Assembly: GCA_029558635.1 (NCBI GenBank)
Contig: JAKQEE010000211.1
Span: forward strand, 1 to 64,000
Direction: 5' to 3'
Source of the DNA: Pseudomonadota bacterium
GTDB lineage: Bacteria; Pseudomonadota; Alphaproteobacteria; Micavibrionales; Micavibrionaceae
DNA: 64,000 bases
Shown: positions 7,494-16,239 of the stretch, one piece after another
Numbering within the stretch: the first letter of the stretch is position 1
How the letters are laid out: each line of letters starts with the position of its first letter
The notes under the pieces: model-generated
Databases searched by the model: none
What the model was told of the DNA's origin: nothing
What the model saw: only the letters and a program-made list of their open reading frames with translations
Program-made: the position numbers and the translations under genes

Positions 7494-8507
7494 ATGCTTA
7501 TGGAGCCATGCTACGGGGATCAATGTCAGTATATCCCCCCACAATATGCGCCAACATATCAACCTTCACCGCCGATCTATCCGAATCCTGTTTACAATCC
7601 AACAAGCCACTACAACCCGTTACAATACACCTACCATCCCGCAACGGCACTAGGGCAAGCCCCGCGTTATCCGATGCTTGCAGGTGGATTGCTTGCGGGT
7701 GCCGTCGTTGCAGATCGGGAAGTCGCCTTTGTTTGGGAGAAACGCCCCACCAAAGCGGGAATTTACCGCTTCACCATGCAGATCCAAAGCGCGATCCCTT
7801 GCGCCAAAGGACAAACACAACAAGGGATCTTAACCTGTTTGCCCAAAGAAAGCACACCGCAATTTCCCTTTGAAAGCCCCGTCTTCGCGGGCGCGTTCTT
7901 ACAGAACATGGGAGACGATAAAGCCCAATTGATTCTTGGTGAGGCAATTGAGCAGTCGGTCAACGATGGCTCCGTTTCTTGGGGAACAAACGCGGGGGAA
8001 GTCTCTTTTGTCAACCGACCTTACATCTACTTTGAGGAGCAAGCAGGACAGCATTACATCAAGGGCTTGTTTGCCTACATCCTCTTGACCGAAGATTTGA
8101 TCCGCGAAGGTCTCGATCCTGCTACAACAACCGCGTACTACAACAAGAGCGGCGTGTTGATCTACGAACAAGACGCACAAGGCAACACATGGCACAATCC
8201 CGAATTGCAAGGAACCACGGGGTTTCCACCTGTTTTGTTCGGAATTGGCTTAGCAAAATTGGCGGTGTGGGCGGCAGGTGTTTTGGGGATCTTGGCTTAT
8301 TTTGGGCTTCTCGGTGGCACACCGCAACGCGCTATCACAACGCTTGTCAGTCCCTTGAAAGAAAAGGCTATTGAAGTGATCAACAAGGGAATTCAAGTGG
8401 GTGGCGACTTCTTACGCGCCGCCGCGCCGTGGCTTGTGGGTGGTGTTGTTGGATATCTGTTGTTGAAAGATGTTGTGGGTCGGATCTTTGGTCGGTTTGG
8501 AATGTAG
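7494..8507 (+). CDS. Putative virion membrane protein with beta-rich domain
   Basis: A 337-residue protein. The N-terminus is rich in Tyr, Pro and Asn for about 60 residues. A beta-rich domain covers about residues 75-240. Two hydrophobic segments follow near 248-275 and 307-328, and the end is FGRFGM. Its stop is 13 nt from the next start. Family unknown. By context it could anchor a capsid or vertex protein to a membrane (inference). Confidence 0.65.
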   Translation: MLMEPCYGDQCQYIPPQYAPTYQPSPPIYPNPVYNPTSHYNPLQYTYHPATALGQAPRYPMLAGGLLAGAVVADREVAFVWEKRPTKAGIYRFTMQIQSAIPCAKGQTQQGILTCLPKESTPQFPFESPVFAGAFLQNMGDDKAQLILGEAIEQSVNDGSVSWGTNAGEVSFVNRPYIYFEEQAGQHYIKGLFAYILLTEDLIREGLDPATTTAYYNKSGVLIYEQDAQGNTWHNPELQGTTGFPPVLFGIGLAKLAVWAAGVLGILAYFGLLGGTPQRAITTLVSPLKEKAIEVINKGIQVGGDFLRAAAPWLVGGVVGYLLLKDVVGRIFGRFGM

Positions 8508-8520
8508 GGAGATCGTAGAG

Positions 8521-9189
8521 ATGCTTGCGCCGCTCAAAGAGGCCATAGATCAAGAATTGGCCTACTTCACAGAATTCAAAGCCCGCCTTGACGCCCTAAA
8601 AGCCCGACAAGGCGCAACGTCACAGCAAATCGCCTTGTCTGTTGAGGGGGCTTATACAGTCGCGTTTCTGGCCTTGCAGCGGTATATGAGCGACCTTCAA
8701 CAGATCTCTGATGCAGTCCAAGGACTCGGTGCTGTACCCGCCGAATTTGCGGGCATCTTACAGCGAGTTCCCAACGAAAAGCGAAACGTGGCGTTGTTTT
8801 CAATTGGCGTGGTTCGGGCATCACAGCGGCCATCTCTCCAATTACGCGCCGAATTGATCCCTGTCAAAGCCGCGATCATGCAAGCCCTTGTTGAGACCGA
8901 TCCCATTCGCAGCGGGATCACAGCAGAGCAGTATCACGCAGATGTTGAGCGATACGGCGCTTTCTTGATCAATCTGGACGAGTGTTTTTTGGTGACAGGC
9001 GAAAAGGCTTCATCTGGTTTGCCTTGGATCTCGTTTGGCGCGGGCATGGTGGGCGGCTACACCGTCAAAGAAGCCCTTGGGACGAAGGGTTTAGAAGGTT
9101 TCTTATCGTCTTTTCTCGGTGCAAAGGCCCAAGCAAGCGACAAGGGCAGGAAAAAAAAGCGGCGCAATCGTAGAGCAGGGAGCGTGTGA
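8521..9189 (+). CDS. Helical structural candidate with basic C-terminus
   Basis: A 222-residue, mostly helical protein. A glycine-rich, mildly hydrophobic stretch lies near residues 170-200. It ends in a Lys/Arg-rich tail (GRKKKRRNRR) that could bind nucleic acid. The ATG at 8521 has a GGGAG site and is preferred to the upstream TTG at 8470. Family unknown. Confidence 0.65.
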   Translation: MLAPLKEAIDQELAYFTEFKARLDALKARQGATSQQIALSVEGAYTVAFLALQRYMSDLQQISDAVQGLGAVPAEFAGILQRVPNEKRNVALFSIGVVRASQRPSLQLRAELIPVKAAIMQALVETDPIRSGITAEQYHADVERYGAFLINLDECFLVTGEKASSGLPWISFGAGMVGGYTVKEALGTKGLEGFLSSFLGAKAQASDKGRKKKRRNRRAGSV

Positions 9190-9191
9190 TC

Positions 9192-9344
9192 ATGCAAAAT
9201 CCATCCGAACAGGCCGTTATTGTCGAATTTATGGCTACGAACAGCAAGATGTCGATTTCGGATCTCTTTTCTCTTGAAAATGACCTTAAAGCCGCAATCG
9301 AAGATGCAAAGTTGGGCGAGTATGACGGAAACGAGATCGAGTAG
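9192..9344 (+). CDS. Small acidic protein, 50 residues
   Basis: A short gene starting 2 nt after the preceding stop, with AGGGAG about 8 nt before its ATG. It encodes an acidic, Ser- and Met-containing protein with a probable helix in its second half (LFSLENDLKAAIEDAK). No family is recognised. Tight spacing and a good ribosome site support it despite its size. Confidence 0.55.
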   Translation: MQNPSEQAVIVEFMATNSKMSISDLFSLENDLKAAIEDAKLGEYDGNEIE

Positions 9345-9414
9345 TCGATCTATAAACTTCGCGCAAATGCGCCGAATAACGGGCAAGAAGACAGAACTTG
9401 TCCACGGGTGAGTC

Positions 9415-9966
9415 ATGGGTATTCTTGGGCCAAATGGAGCGGTGACGCCCCGCGCACTCGAAGGAATGATCGAAGATGCAGACGATCTCTTTCGATTGTT
9501 TCACCAGAAAGAGCCGAAGAGGGATTATCTCGTACCCGTGATCTGGCCGAAAGAGTGGAGCATTTTAGATTATGCTTCACGGACGGGCTACCTTAGCAAC
9601 AAATGGCATCGAGATAACAAGTGGGTCGCTTATACCCACGATCATACGGAGGTTGGAGCGCCCGCCCCCGTGATCTTGATCCCAAGAACGCCCGAACATC
9701 GCGGCGTTTTGCAACCTTGGGGAAAGCGAATTGCGCCGATCCCCGCGCTAACGTGGCTTGCATACTGTCTTGATATAGAATTAGACCGACCCAAGGGGCA
9801 AGAAGAACATATCGACTTCAAAGATATGCCAAAAATGCCCCATCTGTGCGGCGTCAAAAACAAGCGGTATCTGTTTATCGTGTCTCAAGATCCCAAAGAT
9901 GCGGGAATGATGTTTGCGCTTTGGTCTCCAAAGATGACAATCACCGCGCATGGCATTGAAAATTAG
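9415..9966 (+). CDS. Unknown protein in virion block
   Basis: A 183-residue soluble-looking protein, rich in Pro, Trp and His, with no membrane segment or recognised motif. The ATG at 9415 follows GGGTGAG. The 70 nt before it hold no evident gene. It lies between small structural candidates in the same orientation and is probably cotranscribed with them. Confidence 0.65.
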   Translation: MGILGPNGAVTPRALEGMIEDADDLFRLFHQKEPKRDYLVPVIWPKEWSILDYASRTGYLSNKWHRDNKWVAYTHDHTEVGAPAPVILIPRTPEHRGVLQPWGKRIAPIPALTWLAYCLDIELDRPKGQEEHIDFKDMPKMPHLCGVKNKRYLFIVSQDPKDAGMMFALWSPKMTITAHGIEN

Positions 9967-9977
9967 GAGAATTCTTT

Positions 9978-11006
9978 ATGGCAAGAGGTTTGTTACCGTT
10001 TGGCTACATTTCGGAGGGTAGAGCGCCAAACCCTGCGCCTATCGGCCAAAGCACTCTTGCTCTTTTGGTGAACCCCTCCGCACCGCCAAAGAGGAAAGGA
10101 ACAGCGAAAATGGCTGGAAAAAAAGGCAAAGGCAAGAAGCGCGGTCGTACCCCAAACCAAGAAGCAGCGGCAAAGAAAAAGGGGCGGCCAGCGGGTGCAT
10201 CAACAAAACATGTCAACATCGCCGTTGCCATCGAAGGCACAACCAAGAAGGGCAAGAAGTCGGGAAAAATTGCGGCGTATGAAGCAAAAGGCACTCGTGT
10301 CGCCAACGGCAAAAAACGCGGCAAGCGCAAGAACAACGGCAAAAAACGCGGCAAGCGCAAGAACAACGGTGGTTTGCGTGTCCATAACGTGAACATGGCC
10401 GAAATCAAAGCCCTTCTCAAAGACGATCTTTCAAGCCTCCCCGCTGCACTACCCGCGATCCTTGCGGGCGGCGCTGCATGGGCAACCCCTGGACTGATCT
10501 ACACCCTGATCCCCAAAGAAACCCGCGACAACTGGGCAAAAAGCATGGGTGATGGGCAGATGGGGCATGATCGCATGAAAGCGGCGATCTCTGGTGCTGT
10601 CTTGATCGCGGCATGGCTTGGTACAAACAAAGTCGAATTTCTCAAAAAGCAACGTCTGCCTATCGTGTTTGGTTCCGCAATCCGCTTCATCTTCGACCTT
10701 GCGGGCGCAATGCTTGGCAAAGAAGGCATCCAAGGCAACGCCCGCGCATGGATGGGCTTACCGGACGGCAATTACGATCTGCAAGTCGCCGCGACCACAA
10801 AAGGCAATTGGGTTCAAATGACCCCGCAAGGCGTCGGCGGCAACTTCCAACAGTTTACGCCAAGCCTCGGCGGTTGGGCAAATATGCAGCTCCTCCCGCA
10901 CGGGATGACGATGCAAGGTATGCACAGCGGCATCCGTTCGCAGCACTCACAAGGCGGATATGGCGGCGTTGGTGCGCCTTATTCCGTTCATGGTGGAAGT
11001 TTCTAG
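9978..11006 (+). CDS. Lys-rich DNA-binding-like membrane protein
   Basis: A 342-residue protein. Residues about 38-130 are very Lys/Arg/Gly-rich, histone-tail-like, and include two tandem copies of NGKKRGKRKN. Three hydrophobic segments follow near 155-180, 199-215 and 226-246, then a Gly/Met/Gln-rich tail. A basic segment joined to membrane helices could hold DNA against an internal membrane (inference). The ATG at 9978 has AGGAGA. An internal ATG at 10110 (MAGKKGKGKKRG) also has an AGGAAAGGA site, so a shorter form is possible. Confidence 0.7.
   Translation: MARGLLPFGYISEGRAPNPAPIGQSTLALLVNPSAPPKRKGTAKMAGKKGKGKKRGRTPNQEAAAKKKGRPAGASTKHVNIAVAIEGTTKKGKKSGKIAAYEAKGTRVANGKKRGKRKNNGKKRGKRKNNGGLRVHNVNMAEIKALLKDDLSSLPAALPAILAGGAAWATPGLIYTLIPKETRDNWAKSMGDGQMGHDRMKAAISGAVLIAAWLGTNKVEFLKKQRLPIVFGSAIRFIFDLAGAMLGKEGIQGNARAWMGLPDGNYDLQVAATTKGNWVQMTPQGVGGNFQQFTPSLGGWANMQLLPHGMTMQGMHSGIRSQHSQGGYGGVGAPYSVHGGSF
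10305..10364 (+). repeat. 30-bp tandem repeat encoding a basic decapeptide
   Basis: Two identical 30-bp units (AACGGCAAAAAACGCGGCAA...) at 10305-10334 and 10335-10364, with a few bases of a third copy, encode NGKKRGKRKN twice. Confidence 0.95.
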
Positions 11007-11016
11007 GCCCGACAAC

Positions 11017-11131
11017 TGATCCGTTTCTGATCCGTTTTGCTCTTTCATACGATTCGATAGAAGAGGCCACAAAAAGCCCTTTTCCCAAACATCGGCTTTT
11101 TCGCTTGGCAAGGCGCGAGTGGTCTCTTTTA
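11017..11131 (+). promoter_or_regulatory. 11-bp phased repeats plus nested hairpin, upstream of 11188
   Basis: TGATCCGTTTC (11017) and TGATCCGTTTT (11028) are repeats with an 11-bp period, followed by GCTCTTTCATA in the same phase. Downstream an outer stem AAGAGGCCAC (11062)/GTGGTCTCTT (11120, one G-U pair) encloses an inner stem AAAAAGCC (11072)/GGCTTTTT (11095). The inner hairpin could also act as a weak terminator for the upstream block. Confidence 0.6.
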
Positions 11132-11187
11132 TCGTCCTTTTTCAAACATCCGAGATTTCGGACTCCAACACACGGAGAACATAACAG

Positions 11188-12006
11188 ATGAGCGCATACT
11201 CTCCCTATCCTGTCGCTGGTTTCTATGGCGGCTATCCTTCTCCTGTCCACGGTGGCGCGGCCATGCAGCAAGGGCAAGTTCAGCAGTATATGCCCCAAAT
11301 GCCCGTTGCGATGCCCCAAATTGCGATGCCGATGCGGGTTACAAGCCAAAGCGTCATTCCCGCCTCGCAAACCCCCCGCCTTGGTGATGCAAAAGTCATC
11401 CAAAATGAATGGTATGACTATCTTCTTTCTGGTTATGGCAAGACCATCTCCGAAGAAGAAGGCATCTTCACAAACCCCGAACGCATCGGCAAGCCACAGC
11501 TTACCAACTTCAACAAAGCGGGCGAATTGTCCAATGACAAGCAATTCGAGATCTGCGCGATCTGGTCGTCGTTTTACTTCGACGATTCCGAAGCCGCCGT
11601 CAAGACAGCGGGTGCGCCGTCTGCAAGCCGTCTGTACGATTTGATCGCGTACTATACGCGGTTGATTCTCCAACAACAAGACTCGTATACAACCGTTTTG
11701 CAGGGACATCGTATCCCTGCGGGTGGTGGCGTGTCGGGTTTTGACGTGAACAGCGGTGCTTTCGTCAAAAACCAAGGCGATGCAAACAGCCAAAACCTCT
11801 ATCGCTTTGATCAATCCTGTCGCTACCTCGTTCCCCCTGGACGAACCTTTGCCTTTATCCTCAAGTGGATGTCCCGACTTGACGGCGGCGCGGTGTTCCC
11901 CACGGGCTTCAACCCCTTGCAACGCTTCAACGATGCACTTTCCACCGAAAAGCGCGTTTGTTATGGAGCCGTTGGGATCGAGGTTCGCGACTTCGTGAAC
12001 GGTTAA
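11188..12006 (+). CDS. Capsid-protein candidate 1
   Basis: A 272-residue protein. The N-terminal 50 residues are rich in Tyr, Pro, Gln and Met, and a soluble, apparently beta-rich domain follows. It contains TVLQGHRIPAGGGVSGFD and RYLVPPGRTFAFIL, and no cysteine cluster or enzyme motif. It is the first of three consecutive beta-rich genes and has its own regulatory module and structured leader, which fits strong regulated expression. A capsid role is inferred from context and composition only. No HK97-type features are visible. Confidence 0.55.
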   Translation: MSAYSPYPVAGFYGGYPSPVHGGAAMQQGQVQQYMPQMPVAMPQIAMPMRVTSQSVIPASQTPRLGDAKVIQNEWYDYLLSGYGKTISEEEGIFTNPERIGKPQLTNFNKAGELSNDKQFEICAIWSSFYFDDSEAAVKTAGAPSASRLYDLIAYYTRLILQQQDSYTTVLQGHRIPAGGGVSGFDVNSGAFVKNQGDANSQNLYRFDQSCRYLVPPGRTFAFILKWMSRLDGGAVFPTGFNPLQRFNDALSTEKRVCYGAVGIEVRDFVNG

Positions 12007-12036
12007 TTTGCCTTTTGGCTTTGCCCGCCTCCACGC

Positions 12037-12137
12037 TCTTTGCCCGCCCCCTTCTCCCTCCTCTTCTCCCTCCCCACCCTTGCCCACCCATCCATCTTGA
12101 CGCCCAAAGATCCCCGCGATATGTGGGGATCTTTGGG
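12037..12137 (+). other. Pyrimidine tract and strong stem-loop between capsid candidates
   Basis: Bases 12037-12096 are almost purely C and T on the plus strand. They are followed by CCCAAAGATCCCC/GGGGATCTTTGGG (12103-12115 and 12125-12137), a 13-bp perfect stem with a 9-nt loop. There is no T-tract after it, so it may be an mRNA processing or stability element and not a terminator. Confidence 0.75.
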
Positions 12138-12168
12138 GCTTGACTTCACTTCAACGGAGATTTTTAAG

Positions 12169-13047
12169 ATGTCCTTTTATCCTCCATATCCCGTCCAGCC
12201 ATTCGCGCAAGCGCCGCAATATCCGAATCCGATGCAACAGATGCCACAGTATCCGATACCGCAAGCACAGCAGTATCCGATGCCGCAAGCGCCACAGTAT
12301 CCGATGCCTACGGTCAATCCTTCACAGCTTGCGCTTGGGCAAAGCCCGCAGCAACAAGCACAGCAAATTATCCAAGGCCAAGCAGACAATCGGATCGAGC
12401 GGATTGAAGACTTTATGCGCCGCCTTGATATGCAGCTTCGCGGGATGCAAGGAAACCTTGCGGGGCCAGCGTTGCGCGTTCGCTTTCCTTCCGAGTACCG
12501 TGCAGGGATTATTGAGTATCCCGATCTTGTCGCGCATCCCTTCTTTTGGGGGGCGTATGAGATCACGGAAGGCGCACAAGGAAATCTACCCTTTGCAACA
12601 GCGGGCGGCCAAGCGTCTTTTGTGCTGAATCTTGATTTGATTTACAGCTATATCCGACGTGTTCACTTTTTTATGTTTCGATCACAAGCACCAAATGGCG
12701 ACGGTGCGCCGAATTTGGTTGTTGGTGATTGGATTCCCGTATCGAGCAAAAACGTGTATGTTCTCGGCCCCACCGACCAAGCGCAAGCCTTTCCGTTTGA
12801 ATTTCGCCTTCGTTCGGGTTCAAACGTGGAGCAATGGCAAACGCAATGGATTCCTTCGTCTGTGTTGGAGCGTGTCGATCAAGAGGGTTATCCCCTACCT
12901 GTCGAATACAAAGCCTACAACAAAGACACGATCACCATCGAAGCGCGGCCCCTTCGCGCACGATTCACGGGCGATACGCAAGATGAGATCGTGCGGTTGT
13001 TTGTGGGCTTTTCGGGCTATAAGATGTATCAAGAAAAGTCTGCATAA
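12169..13047 (+). CDS. Capsid-protein candidate 2
   Basis: A 292-residue protein with an N-terminal tail of about 65 residues made of imperfect repeats (QYPIPQAQQYPMPQAPQYPM). A helical linker and a beta-rich domain (about 105-290) follow. The ATG at 12169 has a GGAG site. An upstream extension to 12040 would run through the stem-loop and is rejected. With the next gene it resembles the paired capsid-gene arrangement of tailless membrane-containing viruses. That comparison is speculative and needs structure prediction. Confidence 0.55.
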   Translation: MSFYPPYPVQPFAQAPQYPNPMQQMPQYPIPQAQQYPMPQAPQYPMPTVNPSQLALGQSPQQQAQQIIQGQADNRIERIEDFMRRLDMQLRGMQGNLAGPALRVRFPSEYRAGIIEYPDLVAHPFFWGAYEITEGAQGNLPFATAGGQASFVLNLDLIYSYIRRVHFFMFRSQAPNGDGAPNLVVGDWIPVSSKNVYVLGPTDQAQAFPFEFRLRSGSNVEQWQTQWIPSSVLERVDQEGYPLPVEYKAYNKDTITIEARPLRARFTGDTQDEIVRLFVGFSGYKMYQEKSA

Positions 13048-13100
13048 GTCGGATTGTTCGCAGGGAACATCGAATTATCAGGCGAAAGGGATAGCTTGCC

Positions 13101-13790
13101 ATGTTGAACCACCCAAGCCCGCAAACCCTCCAAGCCCCGACTCGTGCAGCGGATCAAGACTGGAAGCAATACCTTGACTTGTCGTATCGAGATTGGCGAT
13201 GGACAAACGCCCCAAATAGCCGTCCTTTCTTTGTTCAAGGGCGTGTTGAAGGCATCATTCAAGCTGGTTTGCCCGCGAATGGACGGCGAATTGTGCTTGC
13301 AGAGTACAATTGCAACGTGGGCGAATTTGTGGTTGTGCAACACGCGGGCGTTGAGGCGTATTTTCGCACACCGAATCAAGCCCTTGGAACGCCAAGCACA
13401 CGCATCCCGCCAGCCGATCTAGGAATGGGGGTGTTTTGGGAAGTGACATGGCGGCGGATCACGGAAAATGCGGGCTTGCAAGCAAGCGCGGCATTGCGCG
13501 ATCTTGAGGGGCTTATTTTGGGCGATCCACAAAACGGCTTCACGCAAATGTCCCATTTGTCGATCAATGAGGGCTGGTTTCCGCTGGACTTTGAAGATAA
13601 GGGTGTCTTGTCGCTGACTTTGAACATCCAAAATCTCGGTGTGTACAGCGAAAACGCAATTTTGTTCTTTCAAGGCCGCATGGGTGGCTATGCCTCGCTT
13701 ATCCCTTCATCGCGACAAGATCGCGCGTACCCTTACGGAAAAAAAGCGGGCGGAACCGTCCCGCAATGGAACCCCCTAGATCGCGGGTAG
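13101..13790 (+). CDS. Capsid-protein candidate 3
   Basis: A 229-residue soluble protein, beta-rich by eye (alternating hydrophobic stretches such as EFVVVQHAGVEAYF and LSLTLNIQNLGVY). It ends with basic and Gly residues. It follows candidate 2 by 53 nt. A strand plus Gly/Tyr ending (ILFFQGRMGGYA) loosely recalls the end of candidate 2 (RLFVGFSGYK). No sequence family is recognised. Confidence 0.5.
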   Translation: MLNHPSPQTLQAPTRAADQDWKQYLDLSYRDWRWTNAPNSRPFFVQGRVEGIIQAGLPANGRRIVLAEYNCNVGEFVVVQHAGVEAYFRTPNQALGTPSTRIPPADLGMGVFWEVTWRRITENAGLQASAALRDLEGLILGDPQNGFTQMSHLSINEGWFPLDFEDKGVLSLTLNIQNLGVYSENAILFFQGRMGGYASLIPSSRQDRAYPYGKKAGGTVPQWNPLDRG

Positions 13791-13915
13791 GCGAAAAAGC
13801 CTCTTTGCTTGCGATTTGAGCGCAATTGAATCAAAAACAAACCTTCCCCCTTCTTGTCTCTACAGAAATAGACTCAAGGCGCGGGAAAGCACGAAATACG
13901 AAAGGCAAGGAAACA

Positions 13916-14497
13916 ATGGCAAGACGAAAAAACAAACGGCGCAAGCCGAACGAATCCAAGGGCGGCGGCTTTGGTGTCCTTTTGGCGGTGGTTGGCGTGG
14001 GAGCCGTGGCGATGATGGCGATGAGTGGCGGTGATGCAGGGACACCGATCACAGCACTCACGCCCGAACAACACGCCCGAATCAAGGCCGTTTTGGATGC
14101 GTGTATTCCTGCGGGGCTTGTTCCCGAACCGTGGCGGGCGGCGGTCGCGCAGAATCCGAACTTGCTTCTTGAGATCGGCAAGTCAACGGGAATGACCAAT
14201 TGGCGGGCGCTTTCGTATCTTTTCGTGTATCTGATCTTGTATGGTTACGTTGTGGCCGCAAGTGCGGCAAACGCCGAATATACGAACGTCCAGACCGTGA
14301 TCAATGCTGCAATTGCGGCACTCAAAAAACGTGCAGATGCCGAAAAATCATCCTTTCAAGCGATGATGATTTATGAGCTCCGACACGAAAACGACAAGGC
14401 GTTGAACGCGCTTGTGGCTGCAAATGTGATCGATGCAAGCTATGCCGCACAATGGAAGGCGGCAATTCAAAAGATGATCGCGATGGAGCCGCTGTAA
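13916..14497 (+). CDS. Membrane protein with basic N-terminus
   Basis: A 193-residue protein starting MARRKNKRRKPNESK, followed at once by a transmembrane helix (about 17-36) and a second hydrophobic region near 98-120. The basic head plus helix is shared with the proteins at 14545 and 40252, which suggests a common membrane-insertion or virion-sorting signal. The ATG at 13916 has AAGGAA and is preferred to the TTG at 13826. Family unknown. Confidence 0.7.
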   Translation: MARRKNKRRKPNESKGGGFGVLLAVVGVGAVAMMAMSGGDAGTPITALTPEQHARIKAVLDACIPAGLVPEPWRAAVAQNPNLLLEIGKSTGMTNWRALSYLFVYLILYGYVVAASAANAEYTNVQTVINAAIAALKKRADAEKSSFQAMMIYELRHENDKALNALVAANVIDASYAAQWKAAIQKMIAMEPL

Positions 14498-14544
14498 CCG
14501 TTGTTTTTGTGCAAAAAGCAATCTGACAAAAGGAGAGTGTGGCG

Positions 14545-16218
14545 ATGGGGCGCAAGCGCAAAAAGAACGAATCCAAGAGCGAAAACACGGCGGCGCTAGG
14601 TCTCGGAATTGCGGCGTTAGCGGTGGGTGGCCTGTTTTTGATGGCGGGTGGTTCGGAAGATTCCAAAGATAAAATCCTTGAAGACGTGAATCAATCGCCC
14701 GCAAAGGACTGGTCAAAGGTGAGCATTGATCCCGACAAAGTGCCAGAACTAGATCAAGCACACTTGCCAAACCACGGGGTAATGCTTGCGCCCAACGGTC
14801 AAGCCATTGTGCCGAATGTCAACGATCAAGGTACACAGGGATCGCTAGAATGGAACGCTGCTCGAACCTACGAGGAGCGATTCATCGACAAATGGAAGAT
14901 CCCCAAGACTTACAACGCAAAAGACTTCACCGCATTGATCAAGAACGGCGCAACGGGCGTCTTCAAATTTCCGCTTGTGAACAAGGTACGACTAAACCCC
15001 GTCACCGCCGATCTTTATGGAGACATCGAGGCGAGACGATTCACGATTCTGATCGAGTCGATGGACGATCTCGAACACTTGGAAGTCTTCTTAGCCTGTT
15101 TGATGATCGCGACCTTCAATCCAACACAAGGCGCACCCGATGCAACCGCGATTGATGGGGTCAAACAGATGTTCGAGTGTTTCGGCTATCATCGCTTTGT
15201 TTTGCCCGAAAACACCGCAACTTTCCAAACCATGCTAGGGCTATCTCGGATCTTGCCAAGAAGCGAGCAAGCGTGGGTGATGGCGTCTCGCATGGATGCA
15301 GCGGGGCAGCGTGTGGATGACGAATCGATCAAGCGTTATATCCGCAACGGTTGGGGGTGGGGAATTCCAAGCGAATGTATCCCCTACTTTCGAGAGGGCT
15401 TTTTTAACGAGTCCACGTTTGGACGCGACGAAAACAAACCAACGGGCAAGCGGTTTGCTGAATTGAGCGAACAGGAAGCGCAAGCGGTCAATGCCGCGTT
15501 CTTGGACGGCAATATGTTGATCCTTGAACGTGCGGCAATTCGTTTTTCTAACGTGGTGATGATGCTTTGCGCGGGTGGCTCGGTATCCAGCGCACAAAAC
15601 ATCTTGGGGCGCGTGGGAACAACCTTACTTGCACTTGGCGCAGGGACAGCGGGCGCGTTTGCGGGTGACTTCAAAGGCTTGATCGCAGGAGCGACCGAGG
15701 GGATCAAGCTATTGATTGATCTCTTTGCGTCAGCGGATAAGGCCGAACAGAACAACAAAGCAGCGCAAAACATGATCGACGCGCACATCCTGCGCGTAAT
15801 GGAAAAGATGAACCGAAGCCATACGCAATTCCTCGGCTATCGCTTGCGTACAGAAGCCAATTGGAGCGGATTTCGGATCGGCCCAAGTCGAACGCTTGCC
15901 CGCTACTTGCGCAATTTTGTACTGCAACGAGACGGCTTGTTTGCGGGGTGTGGCGCTGTGTTGTATCCGCAAATTTCCATGTTTTTACGGATGCCCAAAT
16001 TCGGAGTGATCGCCTATGCGGGCAATCAAGACAATTTCGGCGTGGTTCTACGCTACGATTCCACCGCAAAACACACGGGGCTTTATCCGATTGGTTGGGT
16101 TCCGTTCAAGATCACCCATGCCGATCAAATGGTGGAATTCATCGACTACACCGAACCAAAGAGTGTGCGATTGGATGAATTTGATCTTGGCGTCAAGTCT
16201 TTGAAGTTTGGAAAATAG
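14545..16218 (+). CDS. Large membrane-anchored structural candidate
   Basis: A 557-residue protein starting MGRKRKKNESKSE with a transmembrane helix at about 17-37. A large soluble region follows, with another Gly/Ala-rich hydrophobic stretch near 355-385. AGGAG lies 9 nt before the ATG at 14545, so the GTG at 14539 is too close to be used. Family unknown. No portal or protease motif was seen. It probably belongs to the same membrane-associated assembly as its neighbours. Confidence 0.65.
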   Translation: MGRKRKKNESKSENTAALGLGIAALAVGGLFLMAGGSEDSKDKILEDVNQSPAKDWSKVSIDPDKVPELDQAHLPNHGVMLAPNGQAIVPNVNDQGTQGSLEWNAARTYEERFIDKWKIPKTYNAKDFTALIKNGATGVFKFPLVNKVRLNPVTADLYGDIEARRFTILIESMDDLEHLEVFLACLMIATFNPTQGAPDATAIDGVKQMFECFGYHRFVLPENTATFQTMLGLSRILPRSEQAWVMASRMDAAGQRVDDESIKRYIRNGWGWGIPSECIPYFREGFFNESTFGRDENKPTGKRFAELSEQEAQAVNAAFLDGNMLILERAAIRFSNVVMMLCAGGSVSSAQNILGRVGTTLLALGAGTAGAFAGDFKGLIAGATEGIKLLIDLFASADKAEQNNKAAQNMIDAHILRVMEKMNRSHTQFLGYRLRTEANWSGFRIGPSRTLARYLRNFVLQRDGLFAGCGAVLYPQISMFLRMPKFGVIAYAGNQDNFGVVLRYDSTAKHTGLYPIGWVPFKITHADQMVEFIDYTEPKSVRLDEFDLGVKSLKFGK

Positions 16219-16239
16219 CAAGCGGTGGAGGTTTTGGCG

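Noticed and set aside
10855-12087. Long minus-strand ORF of 410 codons over capsid candidate 1
   Set aside because: It lies antisense to 9978-12006, includes the regulatory repeats and hairpin, starts in low-complexity Gly/Glu, and has no family resemblance. It reflects codon bias of the plus strand.
14545-16218. Portal protein
   Set aside because: The N-terminal membrane helix and lack of any portal-like pattern argue against it. Position in a structural block is not enough.
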